Positions 7,645 to 15,565 of a stretch of DNA of 64,000 nucleotides are shown here, piece by piece. The stretch's first letter is position 1. Each line of letters starts with the position of its first letter. This stretch comes from Paraburkholderia xenovorans LB400 (lineage in GTDB: Bacteria > Pseudomonadota > Gammaproteobacteria > Burkholderiales > Burkholderiaceae): the NCBI RefSeq assembly GCF_000013645.1, contig NC_007952.1, positions 2,046,001-2,110,000 of the forward strand, written 5' to 3'. A program made the position numbers and the translations under genes. The notes below the pieces were generated by a model, which made no database searches, was not told where the DNA came from, and saw only the letters and a program-made list of their open reading frames with translations.

Positions 7645-8997
7645 ATGCATACGCCCCCGTTCCGTCTCGCCCAGCCCACGCGTCTGAAACTGTCCGGCGA
7701 CGAGCTTGCCGTGACCGGCATTCGTGCCGCCGATCCGTGCTGCACGCCCGCCAGGGTGTCGTTCCCGAACGCCAGACGGCGCGCGCGCCTCGCCGAACTG
7801 GACAGCCATCTGCATTGCTCGATCATCGGCACGTGTCTCGGCACGCACGAATTGCGCAAGCTGGTGCCCAAATTCACGGGACTCGATCGGCACGACGCGA
7901 GCGACCTGGAGATTCATCACTCGGCAGTCGAACTCGCGATCGAAGGCGGCGCGGCCGCCAAAGCGCTAAACAAGCTGCTCGACGAACGCTATGCCGGCGC
8001 GATCCGCCGCTTCGACAAAGCCGCCGACGACGCCGATCTGCTCAAACTCTGGGACGAGGCGCTGAAAAGCGGCGACATCCCGCCCGCCTACTGGGCCTTG
8101 ATGACGCATCCCTGTGCGACCATGCCCGTGCGCCAGAAAGCGTTCGGCGAATTGCACATGCTGTCGCATCTGGTGGGCGCGGCCAATCGCGCGGACATTC
8201 GCCGGCTGGTCGCGCTTGAAGAGGAAAATGCCGTACTGAAAGAGAAAATCGAAAGGCAGCAGAGCCGTTTGCAGGAACTCAGCCTGCAACGCGACGCGTC
8301 GATCGCCGCGCTCGAACAACAGAGCGCCCAATTGACGGCGCAGACAACCCGCCAGACACCGGCCGACGCCACCAGTCTCGAAGCCGAGGTGCAACGGCTA
8401 CGCGACAAACTGGCCGATGCCGATCAGCGCGTCGCGCTGCATACCAGCCGCCGCGAGGCCGCGGAGCAGCGCGTGCTTCAGGAACAGGACGCGGCACTTG
8501 CGCTACGCAAGAGCTACGACCAGACGCTGACGCTGCTCAAGCTGGTGCAAAGCGAATGCGATGCCCTCGAACACGCGACGCTGCATGCCGCGGATGCGGC
8601 GAGCGGCGCGGGCCCGCGCCGCTCCAGCCTCGACAGTGTGCGGGGCAAACGGATCGTGTATGTGGGCGGCAGGCCGGGCTCCAACGCCGCGCTCAAGCGC
8701 CTCGTGGAAGCGGCCGGCGGCGAGCTGGTCGTGCACGACGGCGGCGTGGAAGATCGCAAAGGCCTGCTTGCCGCGGCGTTGCCGGGTGCGGATCTCGTGG
8801 TGTTTCCGGTCGACTGCGTGGACCACGATTCGATGAATACGCTCAAACGTGTGTGCGAGCGGCAGCAGATCGACTATCACCCGCTGCGCACGGCGAGCGT
8901 GGCGAGCTTTGTCGAATTGATGGCCCGCCTGCACCCCGGGAACCTTGCGCAACTCGGCAATCCGCCGACTTCGGCATTTTGCCTGCGGCACGGCTAG
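7645..8997 (+). CDS. DUF2325-domain protein with coiled coil
   Basis: A 450-residue protein in three parts. Residues 1-185 form a helical domain rich in His and Cys that could bind metal (HCSIIGTC near residue 55, a His-His pair near 91, and HMLSHL near 172). Residues about 190-300 are a coiled coil with long Leu/Glu/Gln heptads. Residues about 335-435 are the DUF2325 domain with its VYVGGRPGSNAALKRLVEAAGG opening and the FPVDCVDHDS motif. The function of DUF2325 proteins is unknown. The ModE-type box in the promoter suggests a role in Mo/W metabolism. No strong ribosome site is seen before the ATG. Confidence 0.85.
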   Translation: MHTPPFRLAQPTRLKLSGDELAVTGIRAADPCCTPARVSFPNARRRARLAELDSHLHCSIIGTCLGTHELRKLVPKFTGLDRHDASDLEIHHSAVELAIEGGAAAKALNKLLDERYAGAIRRFDKAADDADLLKLWDEALKSGDIPPAYWALMTHPCATMPVRQKAFGELHMLSHLVGAANRADIRRLVALEEENAVLKEKIERQQSRLQELSLQRDASIAALEQQSAQLTAQTTRQTPADATSLEAEVQRLRDKLADADQRVALHTSRREAAEQRVLQEQDAALALRKSYDQTLTLLKLVQSECDALEHATLHAADAASGAGPRRSSLDSVRGKRIVYVGGRPGSNAALKRLVEAAGGELVVHDGGVEDRKGLLAAALPGADLVVFPVDCVDHDSMNTLKRVCERQQIDYHPLRTASVASFVELMARLHPGNLAQLGNPPTSAFCLRHG

Positions 8998-9017
8998 AAC
9001 CGCCCTTTCCAGAAACT

Positions 9018-9035
9018 ATCCGCTCAGGAGCGGAT
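9018..9035. terminator. Shared hairpin between convergent genes
   Basis: A perfect 8-bp inverted repeat (ATCCGCTC-AG-GAGCGGAT) overlaps the stop codon of the ModE-like gene and lies 21 bp after the DUF2325 stop. There is no uridine run on either side, so terminator function is likely but not certain. Confidence 0.4.
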
Positions 9036-9425
9036 CAGCCTGGTGAGTTCTGCGATCTGTTTGGCGCAACTTCGCTGCGCTTCGGCTTCGACAGCGCGAT
9101 ACAGGCGAATGATGGTTTCGCCAATCGGCGTAAGTGTGCAACCGCCGCCGCTTTGCCCGCCCTGCTCCGAATGCGTGGCAGGCGACTTGAGCGAGCGGTT
9201 CAGTTCGTCGATCAGGAGCCACGCGCGCCGGTACGACATGTCGAGGCTGCGCGCCGCCGCCGAGATGGAACCGAATTCGCGCACGGCTTCGAGCAATTCG
9301 ACTTTGCCCGGCCCTAAAGCGACTGCGTCTCCGCTACGGATGCGCATTCTGAAGCGCACCTCGGGGCGCGCCTTAGCGGCTTTTTTTGCCGCGGGTGCGG
9401 GTTTGGTTTTTGGGGTGTCAGCCAT
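9024..9425 (-). CDS. ModE-like regulator, DNA-binding domain only
   Basis: A 133-residue winged helix-turn-helix protein. After a Lys/Ala-rich leader of about 22 residues the ModE signature is plain: LLEAVREFGSISAAARSL then MSYRRAWLLIDELN at about residues 44-76. Full ModE (about 260 residues) carries two C-terminal MOP domains that bind molybdate; here the protein ends at the DNA-binding domain. ATG 9425 is chosen since homology begins soon after; a longer reading adds 12 residues. It is the obvious candidate to bind the five nearby ModE-type boxes. It follows the oxidoreductase-like gene on the same strand after 112 bp. Confidence 0.85.
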   Translation of the reverse strand: MADTPKTKPAPAAKKAAKARPEVRFRMRIRSGDAVALGPGKVELLEAVREFGSISAAARSLDMSYRRAWLLIDELNRSLKSPATHSEQGGQSGGGCTLTPIGETIIRLYRAVEAEAQRSCAKQIAELTRLIRS

Positions 9426-9537
9426 GCGCGAAAGCATACACGAACCGCTTCGCGCTGCCACCTGGCCGAACCGCCATCAGCGAAGGCCGGGAAAGCGATG
9501 GACCACGTTACGGGCACCACCCACGGCGCGCGTCCAC

Positions 9538-10026
9538 CTACGTCAAAGACGCCAACACGTGAGCCTCGATTCGCGCGAGCCGTTTGACATGGCGCGGCGC
9601 GGGCAGGATGTCCGATCCGGAGAACAGAATCGGCGCGCCGTCTTCAGCGTCGAGCGCGCGGCCGCCGCATTCGTAGGCGACCATCACGTTCTCGCCGACG
9701 GGCGTGTTGAAGAGTTCATGCCACGAAAACGTCACGACATAACCGTCATGTCCCACCGCGACGAACACCGTGCGCTTGAATTCGCCCGGCACGCTATCCG
9801 GCAGACCCGCTTCGGTGATCAGCGTGGTCAGACGCACGCCGCGATACGGCTCGACGCTGCGGATAAAGCGATTCGTCGTATAGCAACGCAGATCGAACGG
9901 CGAGGCCACCACGCTTTCGTAGCGCCTGAGCTGATCGAGGCCGAACGAAAGCGGCCGCTGGAATCGTCCGCTCAGGACGAGCGCGCCTGCAACGGCGGGC
10001 GCGGCAATCACATTCACATTATCCAT
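9538..10026 (-). CDS. Cytosolic molybdopterin-oxidoreductase-fold protein
   Basis: A 162-residue protein matching the molybdopterin-binding domain of the sulfite oxidase/YedY superfamily. Seen are the FDLRCYT segment with a Cys at about 48 where the family places its Mo-ligand cysteine, the YRGVRLTTLITEAGL element, HDGYVVTFSWHEL, and GAPILFSGSD near the end. It has no signal peptide, unlike most members, and lacks haem or dimerisation domains. The surrounding cysteine context is not the canonical one, so it may bind cofactor without being an active enzyme. ModE-type box C is 43 bp upstream of its start. Confidence 0.75.
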   Translation of the reverse strand: MDNVNVIAAPAVAGALVLSGRFQRPLSFGLDQLRRYESVVASPFDLRCYTTNRFIRSVEPYRGVRLTTLITEAGLPDSVPGEFKRTVFVAVGHDGYVVTFSWHELFNTPVGENVMVAYECGGRALDAEDGAPILFSGSDILPAPRHVKRLARIEAHVLASLT

Positions 10027-10069
10027 ACGCGGTTATCTCCAGCATCGACGCCTGAGCGGCCTGTTCACA

Positions 10070-10093
10070 CGTTATGTCCGTGTGTATATTACG
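10070..10093. promoter_or_regulatory. ModE-type operator, copy C
   Basis: CGTTATGT-N8-ATATTACG. It lies 43 bp upstream of the oxidoreductase-fold gene on the minus strand, within the divergent spacer to the lipoprotein gene on the plus strand. Confidence 0.65.
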
Positions 10094-10131
10094 CTTCGAT
10101 GGCTGCCTGCGCGTAAAACCGCATCGATACG

Positions 10132-10155
10132 CACTATATCGCCGGACATATCGGC
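10132..10155. promoter_or_regulatory. ModE-type operator, copy D (weak)
   Basis: CACTATAT-N8-ATATCGGC keeps the TATAT-N8-ATAT core and spacing but has diverged outer bases. It is 94 bp upstream of the lipoprotein start, so it may serve that promoter while copy C serves the opposite one. Confidence 0.4.
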
Positions 10156-10249
10156 AGACCGGCCGGCTTCATCCCATTCATCACAGTTACGGAACGCGTG
10201 AGCGCGCTGGCATGCGGCCAGTGTGCGGCCGGGCCGCTCAGGAGATCAC

Positions 10250-11176
10250 ATGCGCTTATCACCTGCCTGGCAACGCACCACGCGCCTCGCTTTCGTCAGC
10301 CTCGGCCTGCTCGCCGCGCTCGCCGGTTGCGGCGGCGACGAGGTCACTGTCGTGCCGCAAAAGATCGCCGTTGGCGCGTCGCCGAACGGCATTGCGGTAC
10401 GCGCGGCGGACGGCGCCGTCTTCATCACCGACGACCAGACCAGCAGCGTGCTCTCCTCGCCCGACGGCCGCACGTTCGCGCACTACGCGAGCGTGCCGGT
10501 GGTGGCCGGCCAGTCGAACAGCCTGAGCCAGTTGAGCTTCGCCGACGCATCCACGCTGATGATCGAACGCTTCGGTTTCGGCACCGCAAGCGCGGTGTTC
10601 AGCATCACCGGCGCCGATACGATCGCGGCACTCAGCGGCCCGGATCCGGCGCGACGCCGCCTCGGTCTGATCTCGATCGGCTCGAACCGCCTGCTCTCGA
10701 CGTGGTTCATCAAGAACGGCAGCAATCCTCCGCAAGGCGGCCTCAGCCTCATAACCTACGATCCCACCGCCCATACGGCGGCCGAACGCGATCTGCTGAG
10801 CGGCTTGGGCAAGCCGGTGGGGATCGCCGTATCGGGCGACGCGCTCTATGTCTCGGACCAGGCCAACAACGACATCGTCAAGGCGAGTCTCAGCGCGCTG
10901 CTCGGCGGATCGCAGGCCGTGGTACCAAGCGGCACGTTCGTGCAGATCAACAGCCCGGACCTGATGGCCGTCGACGCAAACGGCACGCTGTACACCAAAT
11001 GCAATGCCACCGGCCTGTGCCGGATCGCGCCGGACGGCACGATCAGCGTGCTTGCAAACGACTTTCAGGACGCCCGCGGCGTGGCCGTCGACGCACCACG
11101 CGGCCGGCTGTACGCGATCGACCGCGCCGCCGGCGCGAGCGGCACCAGCTACGTGCGGACATTCCCACTCAATTGA
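10250..11176 (+). CDS. Beta-propeller (NHL-like) lipoprotein
   Basis: A 308-residue exported lipoprotein. The lipobox LAGC places the lipidated Cys at residue 27 after a clear signal sequence. The rest is a series of repeating blade-like units such as PNGIAVRAADGAVFITDDQ, GKPVGIAVSGDALYVSDQ and ARGVAVDAPRGRLYAIDR, typical of NHL/SMP-30-type propellers. ATG 10250 follows CAGGAG at ideal spacing. Its ligand is unknown. Position between Mo-linked genes and ModE-type boxes C and D suggests co-regulation with molybdate or tungstate uptake. Confidence 0.85.
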   Translation: MRLSPAWQRTTRLAFVSLGLLAALAGCGGDEVTVVPQKIAVGASPNGIAVRAADGAVFITDDQTSSVLSSPDGRTFAHYASVPVVAGQSNSLSQLSFADASTLMIERFGFGTASAVFSITGADTIAALSGPDPARRRLGLISIGSNRLLSTWFIKNGSNPPQGGLSLITYDPTAHTAAERDLLSGLGKPVGIAVSGDALYVSDQANNDIVKASLSALLGGSQAVVPSGTFVQINSPDLMAVDANGTLYTKCNATGLCRIAPDGTISVLANDFQDARGVAVDAPRGRLYAIDRAAGASGTSYVRTFPLN

Positions 11177-11198
11177 TCCGCCAGGCAACGCCGTCACA

Positions 11199-11213
11199 CA
11201 CCGTAATACGGTG
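11199..11213. repeat. Hairpin after lipoprotein gene
   Basis: CACCGT-AAT-ACGGTG, a perfect 6-bp stem with a 3-base loop, 22 bp after the lipoprotein stop and immediately before ModE-type box E. It could be a terminator stem without a uridine run or part of the control region of the binding-protein gene. Confidence 0.45.
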
Positions 11214-11217
11214 ACGT

Positions 11218-11241
11218 CGTAATATAGCGCTCTTAATAACG
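11218..11241. promoter_or_regulatory. ModE-type operator, copy E
   Basis: CGTAATAT-N8-TAATAACG ends 16 bp before the start codon of the Mo/W binding-protein gene. An operator here would overlap the start of transcription or the leader, fitting repression of uptake when metal is plentiful. Confidence 0.68.
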
Positions 11242-11257
11242 TATCGGGGGTTATCGC

Positions 11258-12148
11258 ATGATTCGCAAGCTGCTCGCTTCTCTCGTTGCTCCGCTCGTGG
11301 CCGTGACCGGCATGGTGACGGCCGCGCCCGCCCTGGCGCAGGACAACACGGTCAACGTGCTCTATGCCGGCTCGCTCGTCAATCTGATGGAGCGCAGCAT
11401 CGGCCCGGCATTCGAGAAAGCTACCGGCGAGCATTTCCGCGGCTACGCGGCAGGCTCGAACAAGATCGCCAACGAGATCAAAGGCAAGCTGCGCCGCGGC
11501 GACGTGTTCATCAGCGCGAGCCCCAAGGTGAACGACAGCCTGATGGGCGCGGCGAACGGCGACCACGTCACGTGGTATGTGAATTTCGCCGAATCGCCAT
11601 TGATGATCGGCTATAACCCGCAAAGCAGATTCGCCGCGCAGTTCAGAAGCAAGCGCTGGGACCAGGTGCTGCAGCAGCCGGGCATCCGGATTGGCCGGAC
11701 CGATCCGAAGCTCGACCCGAAGGGCGCGTTCACCGTCGAGATGATGAACAAGGCGGCGGCGCTCTACCATCAGCCGGATCTCGTCGAGAAGACGCTTGGC
11801 GCGGCGGACAATCCCGAGCAGGTGCTGCCCGAGGAAACGCTGGTTGGCCGCCTGCAATCCGGCCAGCTCGACGCCGGCTTCTTCTATTCCACCGAAACGT
11901 CCGACCTGAAGATTCCGGCGATCCGTCCGGCGCCCGAGTTGCAGGCCAAGGCCAGCTACACGCTGACGATTCTCAGCGACGCGCCGAACCGCCAAGGCGC
12001 GAGCAGCTTCGCCGACTTCCTGTTGAGCGCGAAAGGCCGCGAACTGCTCAAGCAGCACGGCGTGGACGTCGTCAAGCCGACCGTGAGCGGCAACGTGCAA
12101 GCCATGCCGCCTTCGCTGCAAGCCGTGATCGACGCCGCCACGCAGTAA
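11258..12148 (+). CDS. Molybdate/tungstate-binding protein (WtpA/ModA type)
   Basis: A 296-residue periplasmic substrate-binding protein with a Sec signal peptide ending at about residue 28 (APALAQ). The mature part opens with VLYAGSLVNLME and has AAGSNKIANEI and IGRTDPKLDPKGAF, which are features of the WtpA/archaeal ModA branch rather than of E. coli ModA. It should deliver oxyanions to the fused transporter encoded 5 bp downstream. Molybdate versus tungstate preference cannot be decided from sequence alone. The ModE-type box E lies directly upstream. Confidence 0.88.
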   Translation: MIRKLLASLVAPLVAVTGMVTAAPALAQDNTVNVLYAGSLVNLMERSIGPAFEKATGEHFRGYAAGSNKIANEIKGKLRRGDVFISASPKVNDSLMGAANGDHVTWYVNFAESPLMIGYNPQSRFAAQFRSKRWDQVLQQPGIRIGRTDPKLDPKGAFTVEMMNKAAALYHQPDLVEKTLGAADNPEQVLPEETLVGRLQSGQLDAGFFYSTETSDLKIPAIRPAPELQAKASYTLTILSDAPNRQGASSFADFLLSAKGRELLKQHGVDVVKPTVSGNVQAMPPSLQAVIDAATQ

Positions 12149-12153
12149 GCGCG

Positions 12154-14016
12154 GTGAAACGCACCGCTGCGCGCCCGCTCTTGTGGCTGGCGGCGCTGCT
12201 GGCCGTCTATCTGTGCGCGCCGTTTGTCGCGAGCGTGCCGCAGCTCGGCGCCGCGGACTGGGCGAATGTGGATTGGCGCGCGACGTGGTCGGCGGTCGGC
12301 GTCTCGGCGGCCAGCGCCAGCGTGGCTTCGCTCGCGATTCTGCTGGGCGGCGTGCCGCTCGGCTATTTTCTGGCGCGTTCGACCTCGCGCAAAGTGGCGC
12401 TGCTCGGCTTTTTCGTGCAGTTGCCGCTGGCGCTGCCGCCGCTCACGAGCGGCGTGCTGCTGCTGTTTCTGCTCGGCCCGTATAGCTGGGTCGGTCGGCT
12501 GACTCGCGGCATGCTGACGGACTCGTTCGCCGGCATCGTGCTCGCGGAAGTGTTCGTCGCCGCGCCGTTCCTGATCATCGCCGCCAAATCCGCGTTCACC
12601 GCCGTCGACCCGGTGCTCGACGACGTAGCCGCAACGCTCGGCCATCACGCCGGCAGCCGCTTCTTCCGGGTCATGTTGCCGGTTGCATGGCCGGCAATTC
12701 GCGCCGGACTCGCGCTTGCCTGGCTGCGCGCGTTCGGCGAATTCGGCGCGACCGTGATGGTGGCCTATCACCCGTATTCGTTGCCGGTCTACACGTATGT
12801 GGTATTCGGCGGCCAGGGGCTTCCGGCGATGATGCCGTTGCTCCTGCCTACGCTCGCTATCGCGATCGTCTGCGCGGCGCTGTCGATCTACAGCCTTCGG
12901 CGAAAGAGCGCGCTCGAACAGACCGAAAACGGCGACGACACGCTTGAGCCCGGCGCGGACCTGACGGCGAGCCGCAGCGAAACCGCGGAGCTTCGCCTCG
13001 CCTTCCATTTGCAGCGCCGGCTCGGCGCGTTCGATCTCGACATCGCATGGACGCCCGCCACGCGGCGCCTTGCGATCATCGGGCCGTCGGGTTCGGGCAA
13101 GTCGCTGGCGCTGCGCCTGATTGCGGGGCTCGAATCCAACGCGTCGAGCAGCGTGACGCTCGGTGCGACGCGTTTGGACACGCTGCCGCCCGAGCGCAGG
13201 CAGATCGGCTATATGCCGCAGGACTACGGCCTGTTTCCGCATATGACGGTGGCACAGCAATTGGCCTTCCCCGTCGATGCCGATCCCGCCAGCGCGCGCT
13301 ACTGGCTCGACCATCTGGGCCTTGCGCAACTGGTCGCGCGCCTGCCGCATCAATTGTCGTTCGGCCAGCGCCAACGGGTGGCGCTCGCGCGAGCGCTAAC
13401 ACGGCACAGCGAACTGCTGCTGTTCGACGAGCCGTTCGCCGCATTGGATACGCCGCGCCGCCGCCGCTTGCAGCAGTCGCTGCGGACCTTGCAGCGCGAG
13501 ATCGCGGCGGTGACGATCATCGTCACGCACGATCCGGATGAAGCCGCCTTGCTGGCCGACGAAGTGCTGGTCGTCGAACAGGGCCGCATGCTGCAGGCGG
13601 GCCTGATCGACACCGTATTCGAGCGGCCCGCTTCAATGCGCGTGGCCGGGCTGCTCGGCTTGCACAACGTCGGCGAAGGTGTGATGCGCGCTTCGGGACA
13701 CGTGGAGATCGCGCAGGGCCTCGTGATCGGCACGGGCGACAGCGGGCTCGCTCCCGACGCCGGCCAGCGGGTCATGTGGCGCGTCTCGTCGCATGCGGTT
13801 GTCGTGTCGGAGGGCGGCATGCATGCCGGCGTAGTCGACGCGGTCGAATTGCGGCGGGGCGAGCGCTATGTCCGGGTGAATATTGCCGGAGTGCGGTTCG
13901 ACATTGCCAATGAAGATACCCGGCTGCGTGAAGGCGCGCCGTGCCTGGTCGATATCCGCGCTTCAGGCGTGACCGTCTGGCAAGCGGGCGCGCCTCATCA
14001 GGCTTCGTGCGCGTGA
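12154..14016 (+). CDS. Fused ModB-ModC molybdate/tungstate ABC transporter
   Basis: A 620-residue fusion of permease and ATPase. Residues 1-250 hold about five to six membrane helices and the EAA coupling loop (residues about 158-182, ATLGHHAG). Residues 280-500 are the ATPase: Walker A GPSGSGKS at 310-317, Q-loop MPQDYG at 354-359, signature LSFGQ at 401-405 (the usual second Gly is Phe), Walker B LLLFDE at 421-426 and switch His at 459. The last 120 residues look like a TOBE/MOP-type oxyanion-sensing domain. GTG start at 12154, 5 bp after the binding-protein stop. Its 3' end overlaps the convergent nadV by 19 bp. Confidence 0.9.
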   Translation: MKRTAARPLLWLAALLAVYLCAPFVASVPQLGAADWANVDWRATWSAVGVSAASASVASLAILLGGVPLGYFLARSTSRKVALLGFFVQLPLALPPLTSGVLLLFLLGPYSWVGRLTRGMLTDSFAGIVLAEVFVAAPFLIIAAKSAFTAVDPVLDDVAATLGHHAGSRFFRVMLPVAWPAIRAGLALAWLRAFGEFGATVMVAYHPYSLPVYTYVVFGGQGLPAMMPLLLPTLAIAIVCAALSIYSLRRKSALEQTENGDDTLEPGADLTASRSETAELRLAFHLQRRLGAFDLDIAWTPATRRLAIIGPSGSGKSLALRLIAGLESNASSSVTLGATRLDTLPPERRQIGYMPQDYGLFPHMTVAQQLAFPVDADPASARYWLDHLGLAQLVARLPHQLSFGQRQRVALARALTRHSELLLFDEPFAALDTPRRRRLQQSLRTLQREIAAVTIIVTHDPDEAALLADEVLVVEQGRMLQAGLIDTVFERPASMRVAGLLGLHNVGEGVMRASGHVEIAQGLVIGTGDSGLAPDAGQRVMWRVSSHAVVVSEGGMHAGVVDAVELRRGERYVRVNIAGVRFDIANEDTRLREGAPCLVDIRASGVTVWQAGAPHQASCA

Positions 14017-15440
14017 GCGCGGCGCCTGATCTCCGCCAGCGATACATCCACCAGCAGCTTGCCGGAATCGAAGACCGTCACCAGCGCCTCTTCCCAATCA
14101 CCCTCGACCATGTGTGCGTTCCACGCAACGGGCAGCGTGGTGGTTCGATACTCGCCGGTGTGCCGGTTCACCAGCAACGTCAGCCGCCCTTTCATCGAGC
14201 GCTTTGCGGTGTCCGTAATCGGGTCTTTGAGCACGTCGTGCCACTCGTCGCCTAAACGGATCGCCGAGCATTTCATCGCGAAGCGCTGCGTGTCGCGGTT
14301 GATCTGCTGCAACAGCGCGCCGCCCATGCCGAACACGATGTTATCCGCCGCGAAACCGGCCTGGTCCAGAGCGGCGAGGATCGCTTCGATCGAATCGGGA
14401 TTCACGCCGTCACCCTGGATCACGCGCACGTTGTTGAGCACGCGCCGCCCTTTGCCGTTCACCGCCGATCCGAACGACGCCTCCAGCGCCCGCATGGTTT
14501 GCAGTACTATCGTCCGCGGATCGCCGGAGTCGGGCCGGATCACGAGCATGCCGCCGGAATCGAGCACCGCCTGTTTCAACTCCGTGCCCCAGACGCGGAG
14601 CGCGGCGAACAGATCGTAGGAATCGGACACCACTGAGACGATCGCGCCAGGCTTGCCGAACTGCGCAATCATGTTGCGGAACGCGTCGGTTTCGCGCTCG
14701 CGGCCCCATGAGGTGATCGTGCTGTGCTCCGCTGCCGGCACGGAAAACGCCGCCATCGTTTCGTTGTAGTAGTGGTTCGCCGCGACCACGCCGAGCACGG
14801 TATCCGAGCCCATGAAACTGACGAGGTGCGCCGCGCCGCCGATCGCCGCCGACTCCGCGCTCGACACTCCGCGCGCGCCGAAGTCATGCAGCTTGAACGG
14901 CAATTGCGCGAGGTCGTCACTGCTCTTCAGCAGATAGCCGCGGATCGTCTTGCGTAGATGCCAGCTTTGCGTCGCCACCGTAATCGGATACCACACGCGC
15001 AGCAACATGGTTTCCAGATACGAAGCCAGCCAGAACACCTGCGGATCGTCGCATTCGACCGTGACCAGCACGTTGTGCGTCGGCACGACCGAGCCTTCCG
15101 GCACCGCGCGAATGCGCACCGGCAGATAGCCGCCGTACTGCTCGACGACGTGGCGCCAGCCGGCTTCGTTGAACGGCTCGCCGTGCGCCGTGAAAAATGC
15201 TTTGGCCTGCCCGATCATGGCCGGCGTGACCGGACGGCACAGATACTCCTTGATCAGCATCTGCAAGCCGAAGAACAGCGTGCGATCGTAGCGCCCGCCG
15301 CGCGATTCGATGTACGAGAACATCGCCGATGCTTCGGGCGGATATTGCAGATAGTGCGACGCTTTGTACGAATCCGTGTTGAGAATCGGATTGGAGAGGA
15401 TCGACGCGATATCGTTGAGACCGTTGGACTCGTTTTGCAT
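13998..15440 (-). CDS. nadV: Nicotinamide phosphoribosyltransferase
   Basis: A 480-residue NAMPT/NadV family enzyme that makes NMN from nicotinamide and PRPP in NAD salvage, in the cytoplasm. Diagnostic stretches are ILNTDSYKASHYLQYP at the N-terminus, HDFGARGVSS, GSDTVLGV, SVVSDSYDLFAALRVWG and VIRPDSGDP followed by GDGVNPDSI and FGMGGALLQ. Length matches the family. It overlaps the end of the transporter gene tail-to-tail and lies 125 bp downstream of the CpaE-like gene on the same strand. No regulator of NAD metabolism is adjacent. Confidence 0.95.
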   Translation of the reverse strand: MQNESNGLNDIASILSNPILNTDSYKASHYLQYPPEASAMFSYIESRGGRYDRTLFFGLQMLIKEYLCRPVTPAMIGQAKAFFTAHGEPFNEAGWRHVVEQYGGYLPVRIRAVPEGSVVPTHNVLVTVECDDPQVFWLASYLETMLLRVWYPITVATQSWHLRKTIRGYLLKSSDDLAQLPFKLHDFGARGVSSAESAAIGGAAHLVSFMGSDTVLGVVAANHYYNETMAAFSVPAAEHSTITSWGRERETDAFRNMIAQFGKPGAIVSVVSDSYDLFAALRVWGTELKQAVLDSGGMLVIRPDSGDPRTIVLQTMRALEASFGSAVNGKGRRVLNNVRVIQGDGVNPDSIEAILAALDQAGFAADNIVFGMGGALLQQINRDTQRFAMKCSAIRLGDEWHDVLKDPITDTAKRSMKGRLTLLVNRHTGEYRTTTLPVAWNAHMVEGDWEEALVTVFDSGKLLVDVSLAEIRRRAHAHEA

Positions 15441-15565
15441 GGGCGATGCGGCGCAGACGGAGCGCTCTCGAAAGTGATCGGGCGGGTTGGACTTTCACCC
15501 AGATCATGCCACGAGCGTGCGGATTCCCGACTAACACGTCGCAGATCCCGCCCGAACGGCTGAGT

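Noticed and set aside
10259..12121. A 620-codon open frame on the minus strand opposite the lipoprotein and binding-protein genes
   Set aside because: Antisense shadow; it would run through two plus-strand genes and two ModE-type boxes and has no homology signal.
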